Assembly (NCBI GenBank): GCA_965261255.1
Contig: CBDHCQ010000004.1
Coordinates: 1,178,001-1,242,000, forward strand
Length of the DNA: 64,000 nt
Reading direction: 5' to 3'
DNA from: Bin80 sp965261255
GTDB taxonomy: Bacteria > Bacteroidota > Rhodothermia > Rhodothermales > Bin80
The stretch's first letter is position 1. Every line of letters starts with the position of its first letter. The position numbers were made by a program, and so were the translations under genes. The notes under the pieces were generated by a model. It was not told the DNA's origin. It saw only the letters and a program-made list of their open reading frames with translations, and did not search any database. Shown piece after piece: positions 8,703-16,127 of this stretch.

Positions 8703-9821
8703 ATGCTATCTCAACCCACTCCTTCATTTTCCAGGACGCGTTACTATATCGGACTGGATGTTCACCGTGACACGATCGCGGCCTGTGTTTATGATGCGGA
8801 ACTACGTCGTATCTGCGATGAGCGTGAGTTTTCCGCTCAGAAGCCGACACGGCTCTGTCGATTTGTGGAATCAATGCGGTCGAGATACGGGGATTTCCGT
8901 TGTTGCTACGAGGCCTCTTTTTACGGCACTGCCCTCTACGAATCGCTTACTGCAGTGGGTGTGGATTGTACGATCATTGCACCGGGTTCTATTCCCCGGC
9001 GCGGTGGGGATCGAATTAAGACGGATCGGCGCGATGCCAGGAAGCTGGCGGAGTACTTTGCGGCGGGTCTTTTGACCGAATGTTTTATTCTGGATTCGGA
9101 GTTGAGATCTGTGCGGAGTCGTGAAGCACTAATCAAGAACCTCCACCGATCCAAAATGCAAGCCATTCATTTCTTACATGCTCGTGGACACAGCTATAAT
9201 GCGGGTGGCTACTGGACGCAATAGTTTATGGTCTGGATCAATAAGGTCAAACTGGATCAGTCCAATGACGAGCAGGTGTTGCGGGGACATCTGGCAGATA
9301 TTGCCTACATCCAGTCACGGACTCAGGACGTGGAACAGCAGATCCAGGCGGCATCCGAGTCATTCAGGTTTCAGGAACCGGCCCGGATTCTACAGGGCTT
9401 CCGAGGCATTGGGCGGATTACGGCCATGCAATTGATCTGTGAGATCGGTGATTTTCGGCGGTTTGAAAAACCGACCGCTCTCATGGCCTATCTGGGTCTG
9501 GTCCCCGCGCAGCGCTCATCGGGAAATACCATTCGATCTGGTTCTATCACGAAGGCCGGAAATACGCATGCGCGGAAAGCCTAGGTGAGTGCAGCCTGGA
9601 AATACATACACTGCCCCCGGATCAGTGCATCCCTTCGTGAACGGCAGAAACACTGCGGGGCCCGAACCGTGGCCATTAGCCAGCGGGCACAAACGCGTTT
9701 ACACAAACGGTACAAAGCGCTGACCAAACGAAAGCCGCCCAAAGTCGCTGTGGTTGCACTTGCACGCGAACTGGTCGGCTTTCTATGGGAGGCCATGCAA
9801 TCTCCCGTGCAGATTACATGA
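8703..9821 (+). pseudogene. IS110-family transposase with two in-frame amber codons
   Basis: One continuous frame of about 373 codons, the usual IS110 length, is interrupted by TAG at 9222-9224 and TAG at 9582-9584 with no frameshift. The N-terminal RuvC-like DEDD domain is present (YIGLDVHRDTIAA, CCYEASFYG, DRIKTDRRDARKLA). The C-terminal Tnp/transposase_20 domain is present as well (LQGFRGIGRITAMQLICEIG, LMAYLGLVPAQRSSG, GSITKAGNTHARKA). The first stop falls after YWTQ and the second after HARKA, where a Leu codon (TTG) would need a single change to TAG. Most likely this is an inactivated transposase. Readthrough by amber suppression is formally possible, but other genes in the window end in TAG normally. 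Confidence 0.88.
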
Positions 9822-10091
9822 ACCGTATTCACATCAGAATAGCCACGGGGAGGGATTCCCAAGCAAAGATGGAGAGCCCGTGCTCGAACTTTTCGGTAGC
9901 GGCTACCGCGAGCCCGAGACGCAAGATAATGGCAGCTCCGACGAATTCAAATATTGAGCATTATGGCCTGTGGCCCAGCATGCGTACACCAGATTGATAA
10001 ACCGTCGCTACTGCTCAAGGGGCCTCCCTCGTGGCTATCTGTCCCAAGTTATAACAAAATGTAACCCGAAACAATACATACCGCTCTAATT
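9822..10091. ncRNA. possible bridge-RNA region of the IS1111-like element
   Basis: Non-coding stretch of about 270 bases between the transposase end and the right inverted repeat. In IS1111-type elements the 3' non-coding end is where the bridge (seek) RNA is encoded. No structure was computed and no donor or target loop has been identified. The call rests on position only. Confidence 0.25.
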
Positions 10092-10107
10092 GGAACCTTC
10101 CATACTA
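10092..10107 (-). repeat. right subterminal inverted repeat of IS1111-like element
   Basis: Reads ggaaccttccatacta, the inverse of 8641-8656 with one mismatch. It ends 8 bases before the ATPase remnant begins. Confidence 0.65.
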
Positions 10108-10115
10108 CACCAGTC

Positions 10116-10256
10116 CCTAAGGTGTATCGTCGTGCACTGCGCGATGGTGTACTGCGCACGCAGGCAGGGGGCTATGCAGTCCCTGTTCCGTCCATGCAGG
10201 AACTGTTGGACTCCCTACTCATGCGAGCTGCCCAAGCACGGGAATCTTGCCAATGA
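10116..10256 (+). pseudogene. C-terminal remnant of an AAA-type ATPase gene
   Basis: A 46-codon open stretch ending in TGA encodes VYRRALRDGVLRTQAGGYAV and VPVPSMQE. It matches nearly residue for residue the C-terminus of the intact ATPase at 11343-12476 (LFRRALRDGVLHTQAGGFAV, VPVPSMQE). The 5' part is missing and the remnant starts at the right end of the IS1111-like element, so element insertion or rearrangement probably removed the rest. Downstream stand the small genes that would follow this ATPase copy. Confidence 0.8.
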
Positions 10257-10352
10257 TCCCGTCAACCGCAAGACGCGGGCCCGCTTAGTTTGCCAAGCGT
10301 TGTCTATTTTGGGGCACGCCCAACCATAATCTATCACATGCCCCATTGGTCA

Positions 10353-10676
10353 ATGCCGAAACCCAATTTCAAGATGCAGATCAAGTTCCAAATTGTGGAA
10401 CGGTGTCGTTCCTTTTCGCGCGCCGTCAAAACTCCCCGTGGAGCCCAGCGGGGGGACTTGATCTTGATCTCGCGGGAGGACGCCGACCAGGAGGATGCTT
10501 GGGGAGTCTTAACCACGCCGCTCCTTTCCGGGGTGGACGAGTGGTGCTATATGCCCCTCTCTTCTGAGGAAGTCTGCCGGCACCTGGCTAGGCAGCTGCA
10601 CGAGAGCAACTGCAATTTCACGGCGGAGGATTTCATGGAGGCGTTCGCCCAGGGAATCGCCCAGCCATGGGCATGA
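10353..10676 (+). CDS. small unknown protein, alpha type (copy 1)
   Basis: About 107 aa from the start MPKPNFKMQIKFQIVERC. In-frame starts also exist at 10290, 10338 and 10374, and the true one is uncertain. No known domain is recognised. Readable features are RGDLILISREDADQEDAWGV, a WC pair, and an acidic helical C-terminal half (LSSEEVCRHLARQLHESNCN). It resembles the 122-aa product at 12950-13318 along most of its length. Its C-terminal coding sequence is also present, in decayed form, right after the ATPase at 12476. Its stop overlaps the next start (ATGA at 10673-10676), so it is coupled to the beta gene. Function unknown. Confidence 0.6.
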   Translation: MPKPNFKMQIKFQIVERCRSFSRAVKTPRGAQRGDLILISREDADQEDAWGVLTTPLLSGVDEWCYMPLSSEEVCRHLARQLHESNCNFTAEDFMEAFAQGIAQPWA

Positions 10677-11083
10677 TCGAGTTCGGATTGATCGATCCGT
10701 CCACGCCGCGTCTCCCGGAGGCCACGGTGTCCAACGAAGGTGTGCTCTGGTTCAATCCTGCATCCGATCGAGTGCTTGCGCTCGAGGAGGGGTTGACCAT
10801 CACGGTGGGGGTATACTGCAACCCAGACGATCCCCCGCCCATGATCTTGCTGATTGATCCTGACATCTCCGGCGCCCGCCCGATCCCGACGGTGAAGTTG
10901 GAAAAGCGGGAGGAGGGGTTCTGTGTCGACATCGCTAACGTCCTATTGCAACTCGCCATTGACTTCGCCACCCGGCAGCTCACCCTGCCAGCGTGGCCCG
11001 CAATTAGGGATGGGTACCCCGCGATCGCGTTCCCATTCCCCCCGGCCTATCTCTCGTGGCCTGGGGCGCCAGAATGCGTATGA
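10673..11083 (+). CDS. small unknown protein, beta type (copy 1)
   Basis: 136 aa if started at the ATG overlapping the previous stop (MIEFGLIDPSTPRL); an ATG two codons upstream (10667) is possible. No signal peptide and no recognised domain. The sequence is rich in Pro and acidic/hydrophobic alternation (GLTITVGVYCNPDDPPPMIL, IPTVKLEKREEGFCVDIAN) and ends with PFPPAYLSWPGAPECV. The 4-base ATGA overlap indicates translational coupling with the alpha gene, so the two products probably act together. Decayed traces of the end of this gene can be read at about 12600-12625 and 13806-13828. Function unknown. Confidence 0.55.
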   Translation: MIEFGLIDPSTPRLPEATVSNEGVLWFNPASDRVLALEEGLTITVGVYCNPDDPPPMILLIDPDISGARPIPTVKLEKREEGFCVDIANVLLQLAIDFATRQLTLPAWPAIRDGYPAIAFPFPPAYLSWPGAPECV

Positions 11084-11164
11084 GGGGCCGTAGGAGCGAT
11101 TCTGGGCGTCTCACGGTGTCCAGGAACTATCTGGCACTCGTGTACGCCTGGACGCGCTAAGATG

Positions 11165-11195
11165 CAATCAATCGCGATTTAGGCAAAATCAGACC
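11165..11195 (+). repeat. short copy of island repeat R
   Basis: About 31 bases resembling the start of the longer repeats at 12635 and 13838. The shared core reads atcaatcgc, then about 6 variable bases, then ggcaaaat and cagac. In all three cases it lies shortly downstream of a beta-gene end or a trace of one. Confidence 0.5.
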
Positions 11196-11342
11196 GGATG
11201 CGTCAGGCAGCCTGCGGACGCGGTGCAGGTCTGGTACAGTAGAAAGAGCACACATACGCTGCCATAGGAACGTAAGCCGGTGCCTGCCGGTAGCAGGAAA
11301 CGTGATCACTGCTGATCGGATACTTCTCAACCTCGTTTAGCT

Positions 11343-12476
11343 ATGCGTAAATCCCTGCCACCTGGCCCGATAACCGCCGCTATCGACCGTGGGCCGGCCA
11401 AATACTTTCACGGGCGAAGGAAGGTGTTGAATGACTTCTGCAGCGTGCTCCAATATGCCTCCAATAATTCCTGGGGGACGTGTATTCTGGTTCAGGGGGC
11501 GCCTGGTGCAGGGAAAAGTGCCCTGCTTCATGAATGCGGGCTTCGTGCAAGAGCTCAAGGATGGGTGGTCGCGGACATTGGCACCGGGGCCCTTTGGAAT
11601 TCATATAACCTGCTTAACAACCTCGCCTGGGCAGAAAAGAAAATGGGACGTGACAAGTTCATGCGGTTCGGGCTGAGGGATCTGTTCAGGAAGAGATATA
11701 AAAGCTCTCGACCCGAGCCCACGGTTCAGGATATCCTCAGGGACGGGCGGCAACCGTTGCTGCTCACACTGGATGAGGCGCAGAGATTAGGGGCGGCGAA
11801 TGAGATTCTCTCTCAGCACAAGGCGACTGCAATCGACACGCTGCAATTTATCCATAATGGGGAGTTGGGCAGACCGGTCATCCTTCTGGCAGCTGGGCTT
11901 CATGGGTCCGACAGGGGTTTTGCTGAGTTGGCGGTCGAGCGGTTTGCCGCGGACTGTTTTGTGGAACTGGGGGTGATGGGGAAAGAAGCTGAACGTGCGG
12001 TCATATATGACTGGCTCAAGAAGGCGGGGGGAGCCAAAGGAGATCCCACCGCCTGGATCAATGCGATCGCGCAGGAAACGCATGGATGGCCCCAGCACAT
12101 CATGGTTTATGTGGATCCTGCCCTGAAGCAACTGGCTGCAGACAAAGGGGAAATGACTACAGAGGGATTGAATTCCGTCCTGGAAGCGGGGCGTCGTCGT
12201 CGATCGGAGTATTATGAGGGCAGGGCACGGGGGATCATGTACGAAAATCGTCAGAGCTTTGCAAGAGTGTTTGCGAACGTTCCAGCAGGAGAGTCCGTTA
12301 CAGGCACGGCGATTCTCGGGCCTCTAACGCAGGAATATGGCTTTGATGAAGCCCATAAGCTGTTTCGTCGTGCATTGCGCGATGGTGTACTGCACACGCA
12401 AGCAGGGGGCTTTGCAGTCCCTGTTCCCTCCATGCAGGAATGGTTGGTATCCAATTACGCCTCCCCACTCTCATGA
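11343..12476 (+). CDS. AAA-type (AAA_16/STAND-like) P-loop ATPase
   Basis: 377 aa. The N-terminus carries a ring of basic residues and YFHGRRKVLNDF, typical of AAA_16/ORC-like ATPases. Walker A is at about residues 51-58 (GAPGAGKS) and Walker B near 140 (LLLTLDEAQ). A lid/arginine region follows, and the C-terminus looks like a winged helix (LTQEYGFDEAHKLFRRALRD). There is no transmembrane segment. The start ATG at 11343 follows a spacer of about 260 bases. The last codons and stop run into sequence homologous to the middle of the alpha gene (tgaggaggtctgcc), so the present 3' end looks like a deletion scar. Its C-terminus is duplicated as a remnant at 10116. The role is unknown; partners are probably the alpha/beta small proteins. 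Confidence 0.8.
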   Translation: MRKSLPPGPITAAIDRGPAKYFHGRRKVLNDFCSVLQYASNNSWGTCILVQGAPGAGKSALLHECGLRARAQGWVVADIGTGALWNSYNLLNNLAWAEKKMGRDKFMRFGLRDLFRKRYKSSRPEPTVQDILRDGRQPLLLTLDEAQRLGAANEILSQHKATAIDTLQFIHNGELGRPVILLAAGLHGSDRGFAELAVERFAADCFVELGVMGKEAERAVIYDWLKKAGGAKGDPTAWINAIAQETHGWPQHIMVYVDPALKQLAADKGEMTTEGLNSVLEAGRRRRSEYYEGRARGIMYENRQSFARVFANVPAGESVTGTAILGPLTQEYGFDEAHKLFRRALRDGVLHTQAGGFAVPVPSMQEWLVSNYASPLS

Positions 12477-12634
12477 GGAGGTCTGCCAACATACTGGATG
12501 AGCTGCCGCACGCGAGTAACTGCAATGTCACGGGAGAGGATTGCCAGGACCAGTCCAATCAGCCGTTGAGAGGAAATTAGCCGTCCCATTGACACACCTG
12601 ACGCATCTCTCGTGGACTGGAGCGTACTTTGATA
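12474..12634 (+). pseudogene. fused decayed remnants of alpha and beta small genes
   Basis: Directly after the ATPase stop, the DNA resembles the alpha gene around 10568-10640 (shared tgagga-gtctgcc, gagctgc, cgagagtaactgcaat-like stretches). Reading it in the alpha frame gives EEVC followed by stops. From about 12570 to 12625 the DNA resembles the end of the beta gene (shared ctctcgtgg and ctggagcg-like stretches). This is what an internal deletion of an ATPase-alpha-beta unit would leave. Confidence 0.6.
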
Positions 12635-12836
12635 CGATCAAACGCAATCCGGGCAAAATTAGACGGGCCATTTTGAAGATACCTCCCATAAAACAGATGC
12701 TAACTTGCGCCTGCCGCCGTATTTGGACCCGGGCGAAGGCAAGTCTCAAACATGTGGTATATTGATACTTGCAACTGAAGTCTAAACAGGGCCTCTGCGG
12801 GGGGGGGATTCGCTCAGTCCAACAATGTAGATACAG
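12635..12836 (+). repeat. island repeat R, copy 2 (about 200 bp)
   Basis: Direct repeat of 13838-14037, clearly alignable over its whole length. Shared stretches include cctcccataaaacaga, gtatttggaccc, gcttgcaactgaagtctaaa-like text and cagtccaacaatg. It is non-coding as far as can be seen. A run of eight or more G at about 12800 is the main difference. Confidence 0.8.
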
Positions 12837-12949
12837 TAGAGTGCAATGCCGCGTCCATTTTATCTAATGAGCCTGGCGTCCCTCGTGTCCCTGCCGTATT
12901 GTGTATTCCGTGATCCAGACATCACGTCCTCTAACCATAATCCAGAAGT

Positions 12950-13318
12950 ATGCGCCTTAAACACGTCCCCCTCAAAGTGCATTCCGCCTATCCGGCGAAT
13001 CCAGAATCCCCTGACTACGCGTCTCTTTGTGAGCAGAACCCAGGAGACCTAATCCAGACCCTGCCGTACGCTGAATCAGGAGAGATCGTGTTGGTGGTTG
13101 ACAAGAAAGCGGGAACGCGAACCTTTGGGGCATTGACGCGGTGCATGAGTAAAGCCTGGGGGCTGTGGTGCTGGGAGAACTTGTCAGACGAAGCTTTGGT
13201 GCGGAAGATCTCGGATCATATATGGCAGGAGGTGGACCACCCCGGAGGAGTGGAGGCGTTTCTGCGGGAGATCGGAGTGGACGTGGATGTGGAGTCCCGT
13301 GAGGTCAACCACGTCTGA
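12950..13318 (+). CDS. small unknown protein, alpha type (copy 3)
   Basis: 122 aa; no known domain and no signal peptide. The central part reads GEIVLVVDKKAGTRTFGALT, then WGLWCWENLSDEALVRKISD and VEAFLREIGVDVDV. Aligned with the alpha protein at 10353, it shares G-[DE]-[LI]-[IV]-L-[IV], an [FW]-G-x-L-T step, a WC pair, LS-x-E and a C-terminal acidic helix. The two look like diverged members of one family. The first 40 codons are less protein-like, and the start could be later. It lies between two copies of repeat R. Function unknown. Confidence 0.55.
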   Translation: MRLKHVPLKVHSAYPANPESPDYASLCEQNPGDLIQTLPYAESGEIVLVVDKKAGTRTFGALTRCMSKAWGLWCWENLSDEALVRKISDHIWQEVDHPGGVEAFLREIGVDVDVESREVNHV

Positions 13319-13560
13319 AAACCTGCCGGATTGATGGTGGGCAGTTGGGTTTTATGCCTCGGCCGCCCGAGTCTCGAGTGATCCAGAACAAGTCTCAATT
13401 TTGCGGGAAATTGGGTAATAGCGCCGGCACGCCCCTAAGGATTATTTGTCCAGAGTTCGAGCCAGTTATGTCAGAAGCGTATTCCTGCAGGGGCCCGCGG
13501 CGTATGTGATTCGTATGAATCAGTGGTGGCCAGTTAACTAGGTGAAGTCCTGATATATGT

Positions 13561-13773
13561 ATGGGGCAAAACGGGGAGGGCTTCACGTCCCACGTGCCGG
13601 CAATCGTCTCCCTGGACGGGCCGCCCGACGACACGAGCTGCCCCCACGTTGCGCTGCATGACCTACACGCAGTGGCACGGGCAGCAGTGGCCGACGCGCC
13701 AGGTGTATCCTGCCAAATACAGTGGCGGGAGCTTCCACAGCAGATGGAGTGGATCATCAGAGGACCGGTTTAA
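13561..13773 (+). CDS. possible small ORF, unknown
   Basis: 70 codons preceded in frame by a stop at 13543. The translation (VPAIVSLDGPPDDTSCPHVA, LHDLHAVARAAVADAPG) is protein-like in composition but matches nothing recognised. By position it stands where a beta gene would stand in the third module, so it may be part of a decayed beta gene. Treat as tentative. Confidence 0.25.
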   Translation: MGQNGEGFTSHVPAIVSLDGPPDDTSCPHVALHDLHAVARAAVADAPGVSCQIQWRELPQQMEWIIRGPV

Positions 13774-13837
13774 TCAGACGCTGACGGCGGGGTGCGTGTG
13801 TAGGCCTGTGTTTCGTGGCCCAGAGCGATCTAGGGGA

Positions 13838-14037
13838 CGATCAATCGCAAGCTAGGTAAAATTAGACGGGTCCATACTGAAGAAACCTCCCATAAAACAG
13901 ACGCTGACTTGCGCCTTCCGACGTATTTGGACCCAGGCGAAGGCATGTCTCAAACATATGGTATTTTGAGGCTTGCAACTGAAGTCTAAACAGGGACTCT
14001 GCAGGGTTTATTCGTTCAGTCCAACAATGGAGATATA
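13838..14037 (+). repeat. island repeat R, copy 3 (about 200 bp)
   Basis: Second full-length copy of the repeat at 12635-12836, in the same orientation and about 1.2 kb apart. It is preceded by a short trace of the beta-gene end (gtttcgtggccc at 13810). The remaining bases 13774-14100 hold nothing else that was recognised. Confidence 0.8.
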
Positions 14038-14100
14038 ATTGGGGCTTCCCCAAATATGAATCAGGGCCTTCACTTTTTGAGGACCGTTGCACCCCGTAGG

Positions 14101-14586
14101 TTATTGGTTGATAAAATGCAGAATAGACTGCAAGGCAAGTTGCTTGGAACCAGTACCATGTACGGACGGCTCCTCCCCACTGTTTTCCATGGTTGAAATT
14201 CCGGCAAACTGGATTTTTCCATCAAGAAGGAAATTCATTAATGCAGATGCATGGGTTAAATACCATTCCAGTTGTAGTGTGCCGTCAGCGGTGATTCCAA
14301 TCAAGGGGGGTGGGAGTGAAACATCATTTCTGATGAGAAAAAGGGCCAGTTCACGCAGTGAATCGAGTTCCATGTCAGGATCTTCTGGATCGTTGTCTGG
14401 GGTTACATTGTGGAGGTATCTGAGACGCTCTACAATTGCCCTATGCTCCGTGTTGTCCAGAATATTGAAGATGTCTTCGCAAGTAGCAGCGTTCCCGAGT
14501 TGTATAACGAAATTGCGGCCTACGGGGGGGTCGTAAGCCGCAACGTTAGTTTTTCTCTTGGAGATTTGCGGAACGGACTTATTCAT
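14101..14586 (-). CDS. conserved unknown protein, 161 aa
   Basis: No named domain is claimed. The C-terminal half has the pattern LPPPLIGITADGTLQLEWYL followed by MNFLLDGKIQFAGIS. It recalls a widespread group of small unknown proteins with P-x-P-x-I-x(2)-T-x-D-G-x-[IL]-x-[LF]-E-W followed by a strand-rich tail. The start ATG overlaps the stop of the upstream frame (14583-14585), so it is read as the second gene of a coupled pair. It closes the accessory island on the right. A toxin-antitoxin-like role has been considered but nothing in the sequence proves it. Confidence 0.6.
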   Translation of the reverse strand: MNKSVPQISKRKTNVAAYDPPVGRNFVIQLGNAATCEDIFNILDNTEHRAIVERLRYLHNVTPDNDPEDPDMELDSLRELALFLIRNDVSLPPPLIGITADGTLQLEWYLTHASALMNFLLDGKIQFAGISTMENSGEEPSVHGTGSKQLALQSILHFINQ

Positions 14587-14786
14587 TGTTGAAGTTCAAA
14601 AGCCGGACTGATGAAGAGAATGACCAGTCGTCTTGACGGAATTTCAAGAAGATTCTCCTTAATGAGAGACCCAGGCACCAATGTATCCACTGGTGTAGCC
14701 GAAGTTTCAGATGTTCTTCCCCAGGGGCTTGATTCGCCAAATATTTCATCACGGAATTCACTGTTCTGGAAGAAATGTCTCTGGCA
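14583..14786 (-). pseudogene. upstream partner ORF, apparently 5'-truncated
   Basis: The frame coding for FRDEIFGESSPWGRTSETSA, then PGSLIKENLLEIPSRRLVIL and ending FELQQ is open for 68 codons. It has no ATG after an upstream in-frame TGA at 14787-14789. Its TGA overlaps the ATG of the 161-aa gene, which argues that it once was, or still is, a real coupled gene. Either the start is a rare codon or the 5' part has been lost or frameshifted. Confidence 0.45.
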
Positions 14787-14816
14787 TCATGCCAAATAAA
14801 AAACTGCGATTACCTG

Positions 14817-16127
14817 CTATTGGACCATTATCTGATCGAAAAGGAGCGAGTCAATGTGGATGGATGCGGATCTCCGGAGTGCATCAATGAGTGTGGTGTC
14901 TGGATTCAGTTGACGCATGGAGTTGGCCAAATAGGTCCTTGTATAGTATTCCACATCTCTTTGCACAATAGCGTCCTCTTCCAGATTGGCATCTGCCCCG
15001 GCTAATGCAAACGCTTCATTGCGCACTGCACGTCCTATAGAAGCAGCAGGTCTGGACCTTGCTTCCCTGAACGGAAGTTCAGAGAACCAGAAAAAATAAT
15101 CCTCAGCAGTAAAGGTCTGCGCCGTTTCGTTCATGATGAACGTGGCCAAGGGCGTAGTAGATGTCAGTGGTGGGGCAGGGGTATCGTAATCATCGTCAAG
15201 TGTTATCGGCCCACTCGAGACCCGACGTTCGATTCGGGCAAGGGCGGCGTCCAAGGCGCGTAACCCTTGCGGATCAATGCGTACATCGCGGTTCTCCATG
15301 AAGGTGCGCACAAAGCGATCCCCTTCCAGCCGACGCTTACGGATACGTAACAGACTTGCAATGCCGGTCTTTCGATTTTGGAATTCCGATTCCGTTATGA
15401 TTGGGGTTGCAATACGATCTTCAATTTTGATGATGTGCCATCCTTGCCGGCTGCGCACTGGTGCAGAGAAACTCCCCGTCGCTAATGAAAAAGCCGTCTC
15501 AGCGAAGGCATCGTCCACCTGAAAGTAACGGACCTCGCCAAGCCATCCAGCCGTAGTGTCAAAGTTCGCAGTCTGGAAGCAGATCTGTGCTTCATCAATA
15601 AAAGATGTCCCCGCCTGGAGTCTTGTGTATGCAGAGTTAGCTTCTAGCTCATCGCCATAAAAAAGATGACGGGCTATAACGGGTTGTTTATATCGGGCAA
15701 ATGCTTGGCGAATCTCGGTCTCTGTTGGTTGTGGCAACTGCTCAAGAAACTCCAATTCATAGTACCGACCACCCAAGGCACGTTTTCTGGCCAAGTCAAT
15801 GAATAATGCGAGTGAGGTGTCTGCGTCCAGTTCGCGGCGTAGTGCTTCTTCATACCAAAGCTGGTCCTCAATCAGGGTTTTTAGGTGGCTGTAGCGTGCA
15901 CCTGGAGTGTCATTTTGGCCGCTGCGGATAAGTACATCCACGTAGGAACGTTCAAATTCGCCGACTGTGATACTGTAGCCACTTACGTCGGCCAGCGCCT
16001 GATCCTTCTCACTTGAAGGCGGGGAACAGCCAACGGCCAGGAGAAATATTGCCGCCCAGACGCTAGAAGTACATCCGAAAATCAACCACCTGTGTCTGCC
16101 CCAGAAGATTGAATGGGGTGTACGCAT
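14817..16127 (-). CDS. PpiC/SurA-type peptidyl-prolyl isomerase lipoprotein
   Basis: About 436 aa from MRTPHSIFWGRH, chosen because a lipoprotein signal follows (FLLAVGCSPPS). The frame opens at 16163. N-terminal SurA-like helices are visible (VSGYSITVGEFERSYVDVLI, TLIEDQLWYEEALRREL). A parvulin domain follows (about residues 150-260), recognisable by TAGWLGEVRYFQ, DDAFAETAFSLATGSFSAPV and RSRQGWHIIKIEDR. The start overlaps the 3' end of the PorV-like gene by about 65 bases, so this is the last gene of the operon that begins upstream at 25803 or earlier. Likely role: chaperone/isomerase for outer-membrane or T9SS proteins made by the same operon. Confidence 0.85.
   Translation of the reverse strand: MRTPHSIFWGRHRWLIFGCTSSVWAAIFLLAVGCSPPSSEKDQALADVSGYSITVGEFERSYVDVLIRSGQNDTPGARYSHLKTLIEDQLWYEEALRRELDADTSLALFIDLARKRALGGRYYELEFLEQLPQPTETEIRQAFARYKQPVIARHLFYGDELEANSAYTRLQAGTSFIDEAQICFQTANFDTTAGWLGEVRYFQVDDAFAETAFSLATGSFSAPVRSRQGWHIIKIEDRIATPIITESEFQNRKTGIASLLRIRKRRLEGDRFVRTFMENRDVRIDPQGLRALDAALARIERRVSSGPITLDDDYDTPAPPLTSTTPLATFIMNETAQTFTAEDYFFWFSELPFREARSRPAASIGRAVRNEAFALAGADANLEEDAIVQRDVEYYTRTYLANSMRQLNPDTTLIDALRRSASIHIDSLLFDQIMVQ

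Larger units (their letters stand above)
8641..10107 (+). mobile_element. IS110-family, IS1111-like insertion sequence (decayed)
   Basis: A DEDD-type transposase frame (8703-9821) is flanked by a matching pair of inverted sequences at 8641-8656 and 10092-10107 (15 of 16 positions). Subterminal inverted repeats are a mark of the IS1111 subgroup of IS110. About 270 bases lie between the transposase end and the right repeat. In this family a bridge RNA is encoded in a non-coding end. True outer ends are not defined. The element lies against a truncated ATPase remnant at 10116. Confidence 0.7.

Noticed and set aside
12846..13052. 68-codon frame overlapping the start of the alpha copy 3 gene
   Set aside because: Composition is not protein-like, and the alpha frame in the same place has homology support.
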